A program made the translations under genes and the position numbers. A stretch of DNA of 64,000 nucleotides from Magicicada septendecula (taxonomy: Eukaryota > Arthropoda > Insecta > Hemiptera > Cicadidae): positions 706,584,885 to 706,648,884 of the forward strand of contig CM068367.1 of assembly GCA_034769895.1 (NCBI GenBank), written 5' to 3'. Shown here piece after piece: positions 46,301 to 51,465 of the stretch. How positions within the stretch are numbered: position 1 is the stretch's first letter; each line of letters starts with the position of its first letter. The notes under the pieces are model-generated. The model worked only from the letters and a program-made list of their open reading frames with translations. It was not told where the DNA came from and did no database searches.

Positions 46301-48157
46301 TTTACTATCTAACTTCGGGGTTAATTGTATTCCCGAATCATTTGTGATGTTTATTTCATCTGTAATATTTATATTCCTATCTTTATTGTCTTGACCTACA
46401 TTCGGAGTTGAATGTATTTCAAGGCTATTCATAACAGCTGATTCATTAAATTCAGCCATTTCACTTACCGTACTTTCATTATTCTCTGACATTTTTGAAT
46501 TGTAAATTTATCACATTTATTTTATTATACTGTATTTTAACACTTCTTATTTTACATACCTTAGGTATTCATTAGGTCTTAGTTACACATAACCTAATTT
46601 TTCGTATTTTTTACGTATTCTTAACTCAACCCCAAATCACGCTTGCATCTGTTGTAGGTGTGGAATTTTAATACCATTCAATCAATAAAATTCGTCCCTT
46701 TTGTGGCGCCATTTGTTATACTACGTTTCTTTAACAAATTATAAAATCATAATTACTTTCACCTACCTTAAATCCGGTCCAGGTTCCCATCACGAACTGT
46801 GAATGCAAGAGTGATTTCAAGGTTACACTAATAACATACGCAACTCACATTTTGTGAAGAGAAATTAAAATTTTATTCTATGCTATAAGCGGTTTTCAGG
46901 TTTTTATCTCAAATCATGTTATCAATTCTCCTTCAACAATTAAGAGAAAACATTCTTTCGATATTCTATTACTGAAACAATCTGATAGAAATAAATTTTA
47001 AAATAGACATCTTATATTAAATAAAGCAGCCCAGCCTGCTCGCACTCTCATTCATTCCATTTTACCCCCCCCCCCATTTATTTAATTTAGCCAATCATTA
47101 AAATTTTTTGAGTGAATACGTTTACATGTTGCAGCAGCGTCTCCCCTGACCTCGTGGCGCGTCCCGCACAAAGTCCTCTCTCTTAGTTGTTCGAAAGTTA
47201 TGAGTTCATATTTTGTTTTCTTCTTTAATTAAATCAGATCCGCACTTTTGATTTTGGACTTGTTTCACCACTACACTGTTCTTTTACTTCATGTTTGAAA
47301 ATTTTATTAATGGACCACGTTTGGTCCTCGCCTGGCCAGGCTAAGCGTGAGTGAAGACTGACTTTTTTACATGCAGGCGGAAATCACTGCCTTTCTTGCT
47401 ACCCAATTTTGTCGCTGGTACACAGCCTTCGTTCTCAAAGTCTTGGTAGCTGCACACATGACACATGGGATTTTCGTGTGTTGGACGTTGACGATATTTA
47501 GTGTTCACTGGTCGACGTCACAATTGTGGGCAGGACTTAATTTCGTTTCCGTCGTTTTGAGACCACGTGCGAACAAAATTCTTCTCCAAGCCATCTTGTG
47601 CGCCTTTTGCTTAGCATGGGTATGCGCTCCGCCGATGTTAGTGCGTTTGGGCGCAGGTGTCACACAGCATCAAAGTTCCAGGAATTGTGTCACCGTCAAC
47701 AACATGACATTCCTTTGCATTGGCATCACCTCACAAGTCCTTTGTTCTAACTATGCTTCATTTAACACGTGGCTGTCCCCACAGATGAAAAATGAATTTA
47801 AAATATTTTAATAAAAAAAAACTCAAATTTAATAAAATAAAAAGCCCCCCTTTTTCCCCGTTAAAACCTCCCCCTCCCAATAAAACAAAAACTGTTCATT
47901 TCCTTTTTTGTAACAAAAAAATTAGCAAGAAATAGTTTATGAGTGAGAAATGTTTGATTTTTTCAAATGAGTAGTTGAATGTTAAATTTTAAAATTTATG
48001 TCACCGTTTATTTTAGGAAGGAGAGAAGAAGATGAAAGAAGCTCAGGATGCAGAAGAAAGAAAGCAAAGGGAAGCAGAAGGAAAAGCTGAAGGGTTAGAT
48101 GAAGAAGATGAAGACTTAGATGAAGAAGAAGCAGGAGAAAAACCAGAAACAGGAGAA
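7922..48157 (+). CDS. Calr: Calreticulin, exons 1-7 (last exon outside the window)
   Basis: ER-lumen calcium-binding lectin chaperone for monoglucosylated glycoproteins. Join: 7922-8009, 8234-8338, 14109-14312, 19864-20015, 24866-25174, 25461-25655, 48017-48157, giving 398 residues in frame with GT-AG introns. It starts with a signal peptide of about 19 residues (hydrophobic FYVLSVLAVACV). The N domain holds both family signatures: KHEQNIDCGGGYVKVF and, across the exon 3/4 junction, IMFGPDICG. Cysteines fall at 105, 137 and 163, and lectin-site residues Y109, K111, Y128, D135, D317 and W319 are all present, matching human precursor numbering. The P domain (about 208-303) has three A repeats (IxDPxxxKPEDW type) and three B repeats (GxWxPxxIxNPxYK type). 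The acidic C domain begins in exon 7. The stop and the expected KDEL-type tail were not found, so intron 7 extends past 64000. Introns 2, 3, 4, 6 and 7 carry transposable elements. Confidence 0.95.
8234..8338 (+). CDS. Calr: Calreticulin exon 2
   Basis: Follows acceptor TTTTAG and ends before GTAATT. Encodes SWEERWIQSQ through FYNDAEKDKG, the conserved start of the N domain. Intron 1 (8010-8233) is only 224 bp. Confidence 0.95.
8388..8424. repeat. (GT)n(GA)n compound microsatellite
   Basis: GT units run directly into GA units in calreticulin intron 2. Confidence 0.9.
8425..10201. other. Calreticulin intron 2, left part
   Basis: AT-rich intron sequence with no gene or complete repeat recognised. 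The last three bases (10199-10201, ATT) are the target duplication of the Harbinger element that follows. Confidence 0.6.
10202..10400. repeat. Harbinger left terminus with subterminal repeats
   Basis: After the inverted repeat, GAAGGAAA(A/T)CCTTTTACTT and AGCAAATCCTTC-type units alternate through about 10215-10400. The complementary motif GAAGGATTTGCTTTTAC recurs near the right end (about 12880-12970). Such clusters are plausible binding sites for the transposase or its Myb-like partner. Confidence 0.65.
10454..11464 (+). CDS. Harbinger transposase (HARBI1-like), intact
   Basis: A 336-residue DDE nuclease, close to the size of HARBI1-family proteins, with no stops or frameshifts. A helix-turn-helix-like segment (IGEELGVDQSTVSRAV) precedes the catalytic domain. 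The DDE residues sit in GVVDCTHI (D about 136), IADDGYG with LMTPY after it (D about 210) and VIIERCFGQLKRRFP (E about 246). The start at 10454 (MAEMVNVRN) is preferred because an in-frame ATG at 10370 would put the N-terminus inside the subterminal repeats. The transposase is expected to need the Myb-like partner encoded on the opposite strand. Same orientation as calreticulin, inside its intron 2. Confidence 0.88.
   Translation: MAEMVNVRNVKLYKPRSSPHAKDFKSLFRFEEDNVQWLANTFLGESVEYRGGALTSLHKMKICLRYLSDPGYQKGIGEELGVDQSTVSRAVSSVVDSVIAQADKWIKFPTTENEIVEAKTLWQSKYRFPTTIGVVDCTHIGIEKPKVHGDEYVNRKGKTTLNIQATCDAREIFTSVDVSWPGSVHDACIWKNSLVRETVSRTQNTVIIADDGYGIEPWLMTPYNDPDDAANVAYNKLLTKERVIIERCFGQLKRRFPILKYVCRVKLENIPKIVVACVILHNIAKLLNDRDFEDLEEESVEDVNRPFTENIVEGVVAIRRAGQRVRDHLAVIINNF
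11515..12711 (-). pseudogene. Harbinger Myb/SANT-like accessory protein, frameshifted
   Basis: The second Harbinger protein, which in this superfamily binds DNA and helps the transposase enter the nucleus. Exon 1 (about 12711-12359) starts MSSSDEEPDN, shifts frame near 12640-12650, then holds the DNA-binding region with KKINNMKTRLKKKTD and NPTVKRIPG. It ends at a clean donor, AG|GTAAGTTG. Exon 2 begins at 11932 after TTTGCACAG, restores frame as GAMQYGVKRRED, then shifts in an A10 run near 11815, and finishes with a coiled-coil tail (LTQKELQRLVLLQQLKTAEV). The two frameshifts mean this copy probably cannot supply the partner itself. The splice assignment rests on exact GT-AG sites and a phase match. 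Confidence 0.75.
13024..14108. other. Calreticulin intron 2, right part
   Basis: Begins with the ATT target duplication of the Harbinger element, then AT-rich intron sequence without a recognised gene or repeat, ending at the TTTCGCAG acceptor of exon 3. Confidence 0.6.
14109..14312 (+). CDS. Calr: Calreticulin exon 3
   Basis: Encodes IQTTQDARFYAISRKF through YEIMFG, including the first family signature and Cys105, Tyr109, Lys111 and Tyr128. Acceptor CGCAG and donor GTAAGT are clean; phase 1 on both sides. Confidence 0.97.
14313..16061. other. Calreticulin intron 3, left part
   Basis: No gene seen. TCAGTAATCACGTATAT occurs twice (about 14739 and 15787), the first preceded by TTAACCC, like one end of a piggyBac-type MITE. 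No matching opposite end was found, so no element is called. Confidence 0.5.
16062..16277 (+). pseudogene. N-terminal fragment of a repeat-associated zinc-binding protein
   Basis: A short coding fragment starting near MPRKCLPGTFCYVSGE (about 16110) and running to IGDQDKSWAPHICC (about 16270). This pattern resembles the N-terminus of a family of repetitive, uncharacterised arthropod proteins that begin with a Cys-rich module and carry a GDQDKxWAPH motif. Here the second Cys of the expected CYxC is Ser. Homology stops abruptly after about 16277, where noncoding repeat sequence begins. The family name is not known to me; no function is proposed. Confidence 0.5.
16736..18600. mobile_element. Fold-back unit with about 110-bp inverted arms
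   Basis: The left arm (about 16736-16845) reads as the reverse complement of the right arm (about 18490-18600) with few differences; both contain AGCATAAAATAAAAGTCATG in the arm sense. The unit spans about 1.86 kb and holds a decayed minus-strand coding region (17180-18086). No target duplication was recognised beyond the arms. Probably an old non-autonomous DNA transposon in calreticulin intron 3. Confidence 0.6.
17180..18086 (-). pseudogene. Decayed coding region of unknown family inside the fold-back unit
   Basis: On the minus strand a frame starts MSSDEELLVPNEQCNVV (18086 downward) and runs about 60 residues before a stop. Further downstream are GKKICNNCRKKLPYKDQICT (about 17690-17750), a 69-residue piece ending NTYVGCVYEENVILD (17384-17593), and after a frameshift YINFMHPHCPSKTFFWPE and CWVPFTNIICC (about 17230-17350). 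The YVxCxYEE...FMHPH...FxWP...CWVP pattern recurs in uncharacterised repeat-borne arthropod proteins. Several stops and shifts make it a pseudogene. I do not recognise a function. Confidence 0.5.
18787..18821 (+). ncRNA. Degenerate hammerhead ribozyme motif
   Basis: CTGATGA (18787-18793), one base, a 6-bp stem GGCAGT/ACTGCC (18795-18800 and 18808-18813), then AAAACGTC. The layout matches the Penelope-type hammerhead in this window except that the first G of the GAAA box is A. Stem I is weak. Likely a dead ribozyme relic of a small retroelement. Confidence 0.45.
18822..19863. other. Calreticulin intron 3, right part with small repeats
   Basis: No gene seen. A roughly 45-bp imperfect tandem pair (CCCC...TTCAACTA...TTCATTTATAGA) lies at about 18925-19000. 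CAGGTAAACTACCC occurs twice about 165 bp apart (about 19108 and 19273), suggesting a longer decayed tandem repeat. Confidence 0.5.
19476..19507. repeat. Alternating purine-pyrimidine GT/CA palindrome
   Basis: GTGTGTGTGTGCGCATGC runs into CACACACAC, a palindromic purine-pyrimidine alternation of about 30 bp. Confidence 0.8.
19864..20015 (+). CDS. Calr: Calreticulin exon 4
   Basis: Encodes PDICGPGTKKVHVIFSY through VRPDNSYE with Asp135, Cys137 and Cys163. Acceptor TTTAAG, donor GTAACA; ends in phase 0. Confidence 0.97.
20016..21599. other. Calreticulin intron 4, left part
   Basis: No supportable gene. A C-rich run near 20408-20417 and a G-rich run near 20386 are the only marked features. Confidence 0.5.
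21600..24107 (+). pseudogene. hAT transposase (ZMYM1-like group), decayed and interrupted
   Basis: Remnants of an hAT transposase of the ZMYM1/DUF4371-like kind. In order: FKNHEKMFHAQ (about 21705-21740), IDIISSTLKYLIRQGQAIRG (about 21825-21885), a 786-bp MITE insertion (21956-22741), then WFQSEQNIHNLPYKMK-like sequence (about 22748-22800). The catalytic region follows, with CGQTYDGAGNMSGINKGVQ (about 23050-23110) and LSPTRWLCRWS (about 23310-23345). The C-terminal dimerisation region ends LLPVGPVSSCEAERTF (about 24025-24075), close to the usual LPVSTASAERSFS pattern. Stops and frameshifts occur throughout. Terminal repeats were not identified. It lies in calreticulin intron 4. Confidence 0.75.
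21956..22741 (+). mobile_element. Harbinger-derived MITE inside the hAT pseudogene
   Basis: A 786-bp element with 33-bp inverted ends (AGCCTGTGTCACACTA..., two mismatches) flanked by TTA at 21953-21955 and 22742-22744, the target preference of Harbinger elements. Its interior still reads WIGRRDKLCTSTTLIREL (about 22245-22300), which resembles the N-terminal part of HARBI1-like transposases. It is a deletion derivative of an autonomous Harbinger. Confidence 0.8.
24108..24865. other. Calreticulin intron 4, right part
   Basis: AT-rich intron sequence, with short ATT/GTT-rich runs at about 24710-24790. Nothing else recognised before the exon 5 acceptor. Confidence 0.5.
24866..25174 (+). CDS. Calr: Calreticulin exon 5 (P domain)
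   Basis: Exactly 103 codons. Encodes the end of the N domain (DNEKAESGELENDWSFLPPK), the three proline-rich A repeats and the first two B repeats. The P domain is the arm that recruits ERp57 in vertebrates. Acceptor GATAG, donor GTAAAA. Confidence 0.98.
25296..25324. repeat. (GT)n microsatellite
   Basis: An uninterrupted GT run in calreticulin intron 5 (25175-25460). Confidence 0.9.
25461..25655 (+). CDS. Calr: Calreticulin exon 6
   Basis: 65 codons: the third B repeat (GVWVQAEIDNPDYKP) and the return to the globular lectin domain with FDLWQVKSGTIF, holding Asp317 and Trp319. Acceptor GTTAG, donor GTGAGT. The next exon lies 22.4 kb downstream because intron 6 is full of transposons. Confidence 0.97.
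25907..25960. repeat. (AGT/AGC)n imperfect microsatellite
   Basis: A trinucleotide run of AGT, GGT and AGC units in calreticulin intron 6. Confidence 0.85.
26240..26556. mobile_element. piggyBac-type MITE
   Basis: A 317-bp element flanked by TTAA on both sides (26236-26239 and 26557-26560). Its ends are CCCATTCGCTGACT and the complement of AGTCAGTGAATGGG, one mismatch over 14 bp. TTAA targets and CCC starts are the hallmark of piggyBac. Inside, GACTTTGACGAGTGTAGCTC is repeated twice about 41 bp apart. Confidence 0.85.
27985..28405. repeat. Imperfect tandem repeat, about 145-bp unit
   Basis: About 2.7 copies of a decayed unit. Recurring landmarks are ACCCCCAAAAA followed by TACCTAATTTCAGGGCTTC-like sequence, GGACGTCA(C/T)A(G/A)TCGTAATCAG, and TTTCAACCCTT. 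It lies inside the fold-back element. Confidence 0.55.
28526..29666. other. Calreticulin intron 6 segment
   Basis: AT-rich sequence with no gene or recognised repeat. It ends with CTAG (29663-29666), the target duplication of LTR element e4. Confidence 0.5.
29667..30889 (-). repeat. e4 3' LTR
   Basis: TGTACTG...CCGTTACA, about 1.22 kb, near-identical to the copy at 37994-39214. It contains GGTTCG AATCAG CGAACC (29804-29821), a small hairpin. Its layout parallels the e5 LTR. Confidence 0.95.
30890..31095 (-). other. e4 polypurine tract and PPT-proximal conserved block
   Basis: Next to the LTR the minus strand reads CTCATTGAGGGGGTAT, a polypurine tract for plus-strand priming. About 130-200 bp inside lies ACTGGACTTCTCT...CGAGATCCCAACACC, which recurs at the same place in e3 (about 41925-41955), e5 (about 49935-49965) and e6 (about 58995-59028). 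Confidence 0.75.
31096..32635. other. e4 noncoding internal region
   Basis: AT-rich internal sequence between the PPT-proximal block and the hairpin block. No coding region with support. Confidence 0.6.
32636..32948 (-). ncRNA. Conserved hairpin block of e4
   Basis: A series of stems, coordinates on +: B CTACCAC/GTGGCAG (32636-32642, 32671-32677) with inner CTGTTC/GAACAG; C GTCAGCTATGG/CCATAGCTGAC (32749-32759, 32778-32788); D CGATTA/TAATCG (32804-32809, 32825-32830) followed by CCCGA/TCGGG (32831-32844); E TGCACGGCAC/GTACCGTGCA (32888-32897, 32939-32948). The same series occurs in e3 and e5 with compensatory changes. Apparent C-A mismatches become G-U in the minus-strand transcript. Confidence 0.65.
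34338..34384 (-). ncRNA. Hammerhead-like motif, inverted PLE2 arm
   Basis: Reverse complement of the motif at 37005-37051, with TCATCAG at about 34371-34377 on + and the same flanks. Confidence 0.55.
34374..35085 (-). pseudogene. Inverted partial copy of the PLE2 ORF (GIY-YIG end)
   Basis: About 237 codons matching the C-terminal part of the PLE2 protein from NNIPLDEIDYKDE to the stop, with at least one difference (FNLLKHF against FNLSKHF). It includes the GVYKLNC...YIGQT nuclease motif. The junction with the forward copy near 35085 carries an AACAAC microhomology. It lacks the reverse transcriptase and a natural start, so it is not an independent gene. Confidence 0.85.
35087..37015 (+). CDS. 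Penelope-like RT and GIY-YIG endonuclease, 5'-truncated ORF
   Basis: An uninterrupted frame of about 642 codons that begins at the dimer junction without a natural start; the first internal ATG is at 35459. N-terminal FVKADKGNTTVIIP is typical of Penelope-like proteins. The reverse transcriptase shows SFDIKNLYTNIP (about 35730), QNDGLPMGSPISSILAE (about 35897-35945) and the catalytic RYVDDIL (about 36028). IYRKPTTTDT and SNHPIQHKLAAFR follow in the thumb region. The C-terminus is a GIY-YIG nuclease (GVYKLNCSNCSKFYIGQTGR near 36610-36670) with the preceding CxxC and later His residues. The stop TGA falls inside the hammerhead core CTGATGA. The domain set is intact but the 5' end is missing, so autonomous activity is unlikely. 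Confidence 0.9.
   Translation, partial: KHNNQTLTKLIIDTETNIQNTAPEHQDTLRHNINNTIGIHKTPDNNNHNSEIHTAIKLREKAHKHNITFVKADKGNTTVIIPTDNLHKKVQDFIEQNNITELKHDPTDRYQNSVKQIVNKAKHIMTHKQKPYMKQIRPSAPTLQALPKIHKEDIPIRPIINYRNAPAHKLAKYLDKIIRQHTQIDNNIAVKNNTDLVTKIKDIHIPHNATLASFDIKNLYTNIPISETITILQNKLKQNNTPDELINEITETLNIITKQNYFTYNNKYYTQNDGLPMGSPISSILAEVFLQHLEKTKILTNNDRHSHKILYWHRYVDDILILYRGNKRQCEQLLTHINKIHKNITFTAEYEHNNTINFLDLSITKLEHRHKFSIYRKPTTTDTLIHNTSNHPIQHKLAAFRTMIHRLNNIPLDEIDYKDELNTIKYLAESNGYDRTIVSKLLHKTQNKQQTKTENNKFITLTYINKQTEKIAHKFKKAGYRIAYKTTNKTEHTLSKRMPKAQNKFDLPGVYKLNCSNCSKFYIGQTGRSFKQRYIEHTKALHTTTESTFANHLIEANHTYKNIDNNMNILHVHTKGRKLDTLEQLEIYKHTKTNKNDILNEQTQFKSHALFEHISPHTHSFNLSKHFLVANNKTSSATNDSL
37005..37051 (+). 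ncRNA. Hammerhead-like ribozyme motif of PLE2
   Basis: A perfect 7-bp stem I, ACAGCCT/AGGCTGT (37005-37011, 37045-37051), brackets the core CTGATGA (37012-37018) and GAAA (37033-37036). Stem II (CCT/AGG) is short with an unpaired G. Stem III is weak (AG/TT around CCGG). The placement at the end of the ORF fits Penelope-like elements; catalytic activity is uncertain. Confidence 0.65.
37974..37991 (-). other. e4 primer binding site
   Basis: The minus strand reads TGGCTTGTGAACAGGGAC two bases after the 5' LTR. It matches the lysine-tRNA-type site seen in e5 and e6 at 14 of 18 positions, with CTTGT in place of CGCCC in the middle. Confidence 0.75.
37994..39214 (-). repeat. e4 5' LTR
   Basis: Partner of 29667-30889, with TG...CA ends and the CTAG duplication outside. 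On the minus strand it precedes the primer binding site and so drives the element's transcript. Confidence 0.95.
39541..40080 (+). pseudogene. hAT transposase N-terminal fragment (ZMYM1-like)
   Basis: Coding remnant with EKPFSLWSLQEKLQIKNV (about 39547-39600), a disrupted stretch, then NALFCFLCVLYGG (about 39717-39755), WGKSGFTHLN and VHAKKQEASKIHINSSL. It continues through AEQLDSTYRQSISIHNEKVL. The order matches the TTF-type zinc-finger start of ZMYM1-like hAT proteins. A 31-32-bp tandem duplication (about 39769-39830) repeats the GFTHLN segment. No dimerisation domain is present. It lies between e4 and e3. Confidence 0.7.
40617..41760 (-). repeat. e3 3' LTR
   Basis: TGTTATACTACG...CCCCGTTACA, matching 46714-47865 with few differences. 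It shares an ordered set of short blocks with the e6 LTR, such as AACTCGCATTTTGT and GTTGACGATATTT. Confidence 0.95.
41761..44036. other. e3 polypurine tract and noncoding internal region
   Basis: The polypurine tract (C run on +) adjoins the LTR. The conserved GGACTTCTCT...CGAGATCCCAACACC block lies at about 41925-41955. The rest is AT-rich without supported coding sequence. Confidence 0.65.
44037..44351 (-). ncRNA. Conserved hairpin block of e3
   Basis: Stems on + coordinates: B CTACCAC/GTGGTAG (44037-44043, 44072-44078) with inner TGTTC/GAACA; C CAGCTATGG/CCATAGCTG (44152-44160, 44181-44189); D CGATTA/TAATCG (44207-44212, 44228-44233) then CCCGA/TCGGG; E TACACGGCAC/GTGCCGTGTA (44291-44300, 44342-44351). 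Same order and spacing as e4 and e5. Confidence 0.65.
45240..46492 (-). pseudogene. e3 single ORF, frameshifted
   Basis: Starts MSENNESTVSEMAEFNESAV at 46492. The first part (to about 45960) is a low-complexity start followed by a coiled-coil stretch (RFDSNDNKFDELKKQNNELK). A frame change near 45970 leads into the conserved half: ELEKEWKERVDEY, EPGCSQMLLLKG, WCYDERDLDGELC, LKRNYNELKEML, IENCFDDTCLNNN, then KMNKLKFYGYYTQD. A second shift near 45295 precedes the terminal KPRLIFDDGG. Without these shifts the gene would resemble the intact e6 protein in layout. Function unknown; no enzyme motif seen. Confidence 0.75.
46694..46711 (-). other. e3 primer binding site
   Basis: The minus strand reads TGGCGCCACAAAAGGGAC two bases after the 5' LTR: the lysine-type site with changes in the middle. 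Confidence 0.75.
46714..47865 (-). repeat. e3 5' LTR
   Basis: Partner of 40617-41760. ACCT follows it as the target duplication. Confidence 0.93.
48017..48157 (+). CDS. Calr: Calreticulin exon 7 (acidic C domain)
   Basis: 47 codons: EGEKKMKEAQDAEERKQREA, then an Asp/Glu-rich run ending EEEAGEKPETGE, the low-affinity, high-capacity calcium-binding tail. Acceptor TTTTAG, donor GTAAGT, phase 0. No stop or KDEL-type signal, so one more exon is required. Confidence 0.95.
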
Positions 48158-48613
48158 GTAAGTATATTTTCTATTATCTAAAAGCATGAATATATCAGCG
48201 TCATTTCATTGTTATTGAGATACATGTTTTTGTATCCCTTGAAAGCACTCAACATGAGGCCAAGTACACAAAACAAAAGACTGATAAAGCACTCAACATA
48301 AGGCCAAGTAACCAAAACAAAAGACTGATATTGTAATTTTTTATATATCTATGTAGTTTTGTTACACCTTTGTACAATTTGAGATATGTATATTTCAAAA
48401 TGATATGTACCGTATATGCTCAATTGTAAGACATTTTTTCCAATTTTCTATATGTTAAAATGGAAACTAATGATAATGTGATGTATTTATAATATACACA
48501 CACTTATTGTTTACTAATGGTACCTATAATCTCAATTTTCTATTGTATTGTATTTATTGTTCATAGCCTAAAGGTACCATACATACGATTTGCAATACAA
48601 TTTTTTATTACTC
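48158..48613. other. Start of calreticulin intron 7
   Basis: AT-rich sequence with a short duplicated segment (GCACTCAACAT(G/A)AGGCCAAGTA at about 48246 and 48292). No exon with a KDEL-type end seen. Confidence 0.55.
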
Positions 48614-49764
48614 ACTTATGTTCTACTTTCTTCTATGAATTTATTAACAAATAAACTTTGTTTACGTTTTTACACTTTCGGCTGGTGTAGCCGCCATGTT
48701 GTCTATTGCCAACATAAAATATACTTACAGGGTCCAGGATCCTACTTAGACGAGCTGAAATAACAAGATGGTTGGTTTGAAATGATTTACCTCAAATTTA
48801 CTTGTATTTTGCAAACTTTTTATTCATTATTTGGTTTTGAAATAAACAAAATTACTCCCTCCATCTCTTACACTTTTACGATTAAAACATGAATACAATA
48901 CTTTGTTTTCTTCAACATCACCTTTTCTTCAAGATATTATTTCAAATTAACTTGTTAAACATTGAACAGGTGCTGAAAATTACTAAACTACCTTCTTTTA
49001 ACGTAAACCAGTGCTTTTTCTTTTTTTAATATTAATTAGGTACCCACACACACACACACTCACGCAGTTTCATACAGTACATTCTTTTTATTTTTGATTT
49101 CCCTTATTGAGCTCATAATTTTCTTTTTTAAGTATATTTTATTTAGACCATTTTAATATTTATAGAATTTGGCTTTTATTTATTTGTCTGTTACTTATCT
49201 GACCATCCTCCAGACGATTCCCCTTATACCACGCACTAACTCATCGCCGAACTGTTAGATTACTTAATGTTTTCTCACTGTCTCTACTTGTTTGGTAAAA
49301 TACTGTTTCTGATCAAAATATATATAAAATTTTCACATATTTTAGTTGCTTTGTGGGCCCGCAATTTACGTTCCGGAACTTTTATGTGCTATTCGCACTA
49401 GAGATGACTGCAGACTGGGAACGAATGTATTATGTTCTTTTCTGAGGTGGTAGGGGTGTCACGTCACCAATCTCATTGTCTTCAGACCATGACGCACAAG
49501 TTTTTAAGGCGAGGCGAATTACGCACTGCATTCCAATGTGACTTATATGCAGGCTTGGCCTGGTGACTTAATTGGTCATAGTTCGTTTGGCTAAATATAG
49601 CTGTTGTTTTTGCGTATACAATGTTGACCTTGATACAACTTCCTGCACTTGGTATTACGTCGTTACAAAACTTTACCATTTATTATTTATGCTTTTGAAT
49701 TAACAATAAAATTTATATTTGTTTTTTCCCCAAACCACTATATGGACTGAAATGTACCGTTACA
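48614..49764 (-). repeat. e5 3' LTR
   Basis: About 1.15 kb, matching 56964-57735 from its start. Ends ACCGTTACA. The first bases (ACTTATG where the partner has TGCTATG) appear mutated. CTTGACC-type blocks, CGAACTGT and TTTCACAT are in the same order as in the e4 LTR. Confidence 0.88.
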
Positions 49765-50478
49765 ATACCCCCTCAATGAGAGGTTTTATGCCGAAGCATA
49801 AAAACTCATTGACACTCTCATACTTCCTAAAGGGATCAGCCAGGATATGTCGCCACAACCCCTTTTACGGTTTATAAAAAAAAATATTAACTTACCCCCT
49901 GGTCCAGTGACTGTGACTGCACCTGAATGACCTTACTGGACTTCTCTCTCGAGATCCCAACACCGCAAGGCCAGTCAGGTACTTGACGCTCCTGCTCTGA
50001 CGCGCAGGCCAGCTCAGGACCGCCGCCACAGCATCACCAGACACTGAAACATCACATTAAAAATCAAATAGTGGCCTTGTATAATACCATATCCCTAACT
50101 GATCTGTTCCCCTTAGCTGTGTACTGGTTTGCGTTAAGAAGCACTGGTTTTTCGTTAACTCCTAACATATATATGAATACAATATTTATTATAACAATAT
50201 AAAACATCCAACCTCAATATCGACATTCTTCATACCCTTCTCTTGTTACATCTTATTCCCAAAATTCAAAATATTTCTCTGATTCTAGTAACCTCCTTCC
50301 ACACACTATGCCCCCCCCCTGGACTGTAGCACCCAGTTGTCTCCACAAGAACTGAAATTAAGGAGGAATTTTGTCATCTCCTGTCCTTGCTTCGACATTA
50401 CATTTAAAGTTCAGATAAAGTTACCCCTAAAGGTTTACAAAATCCTACTGATTATATAATAAAAACCTTAAAATGGTT
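49765..50478. other. e5 polypurine tract and PPT-proximal region
   Basis: The minus strand reads CTCATTGAGGGGGTAT next to the LTR, identical to e4. The shared GGACTTCTCT...GAGATCCCAACACC block is at about 49938-49965. No coding sequence. Confidence 0.7.
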
Positions 50479-50802
50479 CTATCACCCTTTTAGTTGTTCC
50501 TACGTGAACGGGTGATAGCCGCTGTTCCATAGTTCCAGTATGATTTTCCCCCTGATTCATCCCCCCCCCCGTTAATTTCTATTTCAAACCAATTTCACAG
50601 GCAACCGACCATGGTCAGTTTTACAATATCTGCCCACAAATGGTTGTCGTCCAAAACCACGATTAGTGTTGGTGAAGCAGTAATCACCCGAAATGTGGGG
50701 AAATCTTTCATTAGCATGTTTTAACAAATCATTTTTTTATACACTGTACCTTAGTAATTTTACATATAATATAACATTATATAATAGTTGGTGTACAGTG
50801 TA
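50479..50802 (-). ncRNA. Conserved hairpin block of e5
   Basis: Stems on + coordinates: B CTATCACCC/GGGTGATAG (50479-50487, 50510-50518) with inner GTTC/GAAC; C shortened (GGCAACC/GGTTGTC near 50600-50648); D CGATTA/TAATCA (50660-50665, 50681-50686), then CCC/GGG; E TACACTGTAC/GTACAGTGTA (50740-50749, 50793-50802). Stems B and E keep pairing despite base changes relative to e3 and e4. Confidence 0.65.
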
Positions 50803-51465
50803 TGTTACGCCCTATTTAGGCCTCCGTTGATTGTAACATGCACAGATGTTACTCAATCAACCCTTACCACTATCTATAGCAACAACATGCCGTCACTATA
50901 ATAGCATATCTTATAACTAAACTTATTCCATTCTTAATTAACTATCACCACATACCACAATTGATTTTCTCATCTGTTGACACCTAACAACCCCCCCAAA
51001 ATCACCCATTAATCTTGCACAATAAGTTTTTTTTTTTTTCCAACAATACAATTTAATATAGACATTTTTTTTTTTTTGCAAGCTCCAGCTTTCACTTCTT
51101 AACAATACCTTCTTTATGACAAGATAATAAGTACAACAATGGATCATCCTACAATTCTACATTACATTAATTACATTTCTATTTTATGAAGAAAAATAAC
51201 TCCTTTGAGTTAATAATGTACGTTACATAAATTTTGGGTGTTTATTTCACAATTAATAAAAAAAAACTATCGTTCATGGAAAAAATATTGCCAATAAGTT
51301 TTTTTTTTTTTTTTTTTAACTACCTTACCTTTCCACGAAACTAGGGGTCCCTCTCCCCGTTCTTGTAAGCAAAGAATTTCTACTGTCACCGATTTGTGGA
51401 GTAAGACCATCGTTGCTTTCACCCCCTTTTTGAGGCTACTGCCAACCATGGTCCGCCTCCAAACT

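Larger units (their letters stand above)
40617..47865 (-). mobile_element. LTR retrotransposon e3, single-ORF family
   Basis: Complete 7.25-kb element: LTRs 40617-41760 and 46714-47865, 4-bp target duplication ACCT (40613-40616 and 47866-47869), primer binding site and polypurine tract. The only protein is the e3/e4/e6-type ORF, here frameshifted. The outer end of the 5' LTR reads GTTAAA instead of GTTACA. It sits at the end of calreticulin intron 6, 151 bp before exon 7, antisense to the gene. Confidence 0.93.

Noticed and set aside
48728-48764. Possible last calreticulin exon: a TTACAG acceptor followed in phase by a short frame ending LDELK and a stop
   Set aside because: The sequence lies inside the e5 LTR and is present in both LTR copies (also near 57077-57113). 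The ER signal would need DEL at the very end, and there is no homology to calreticulin tails.
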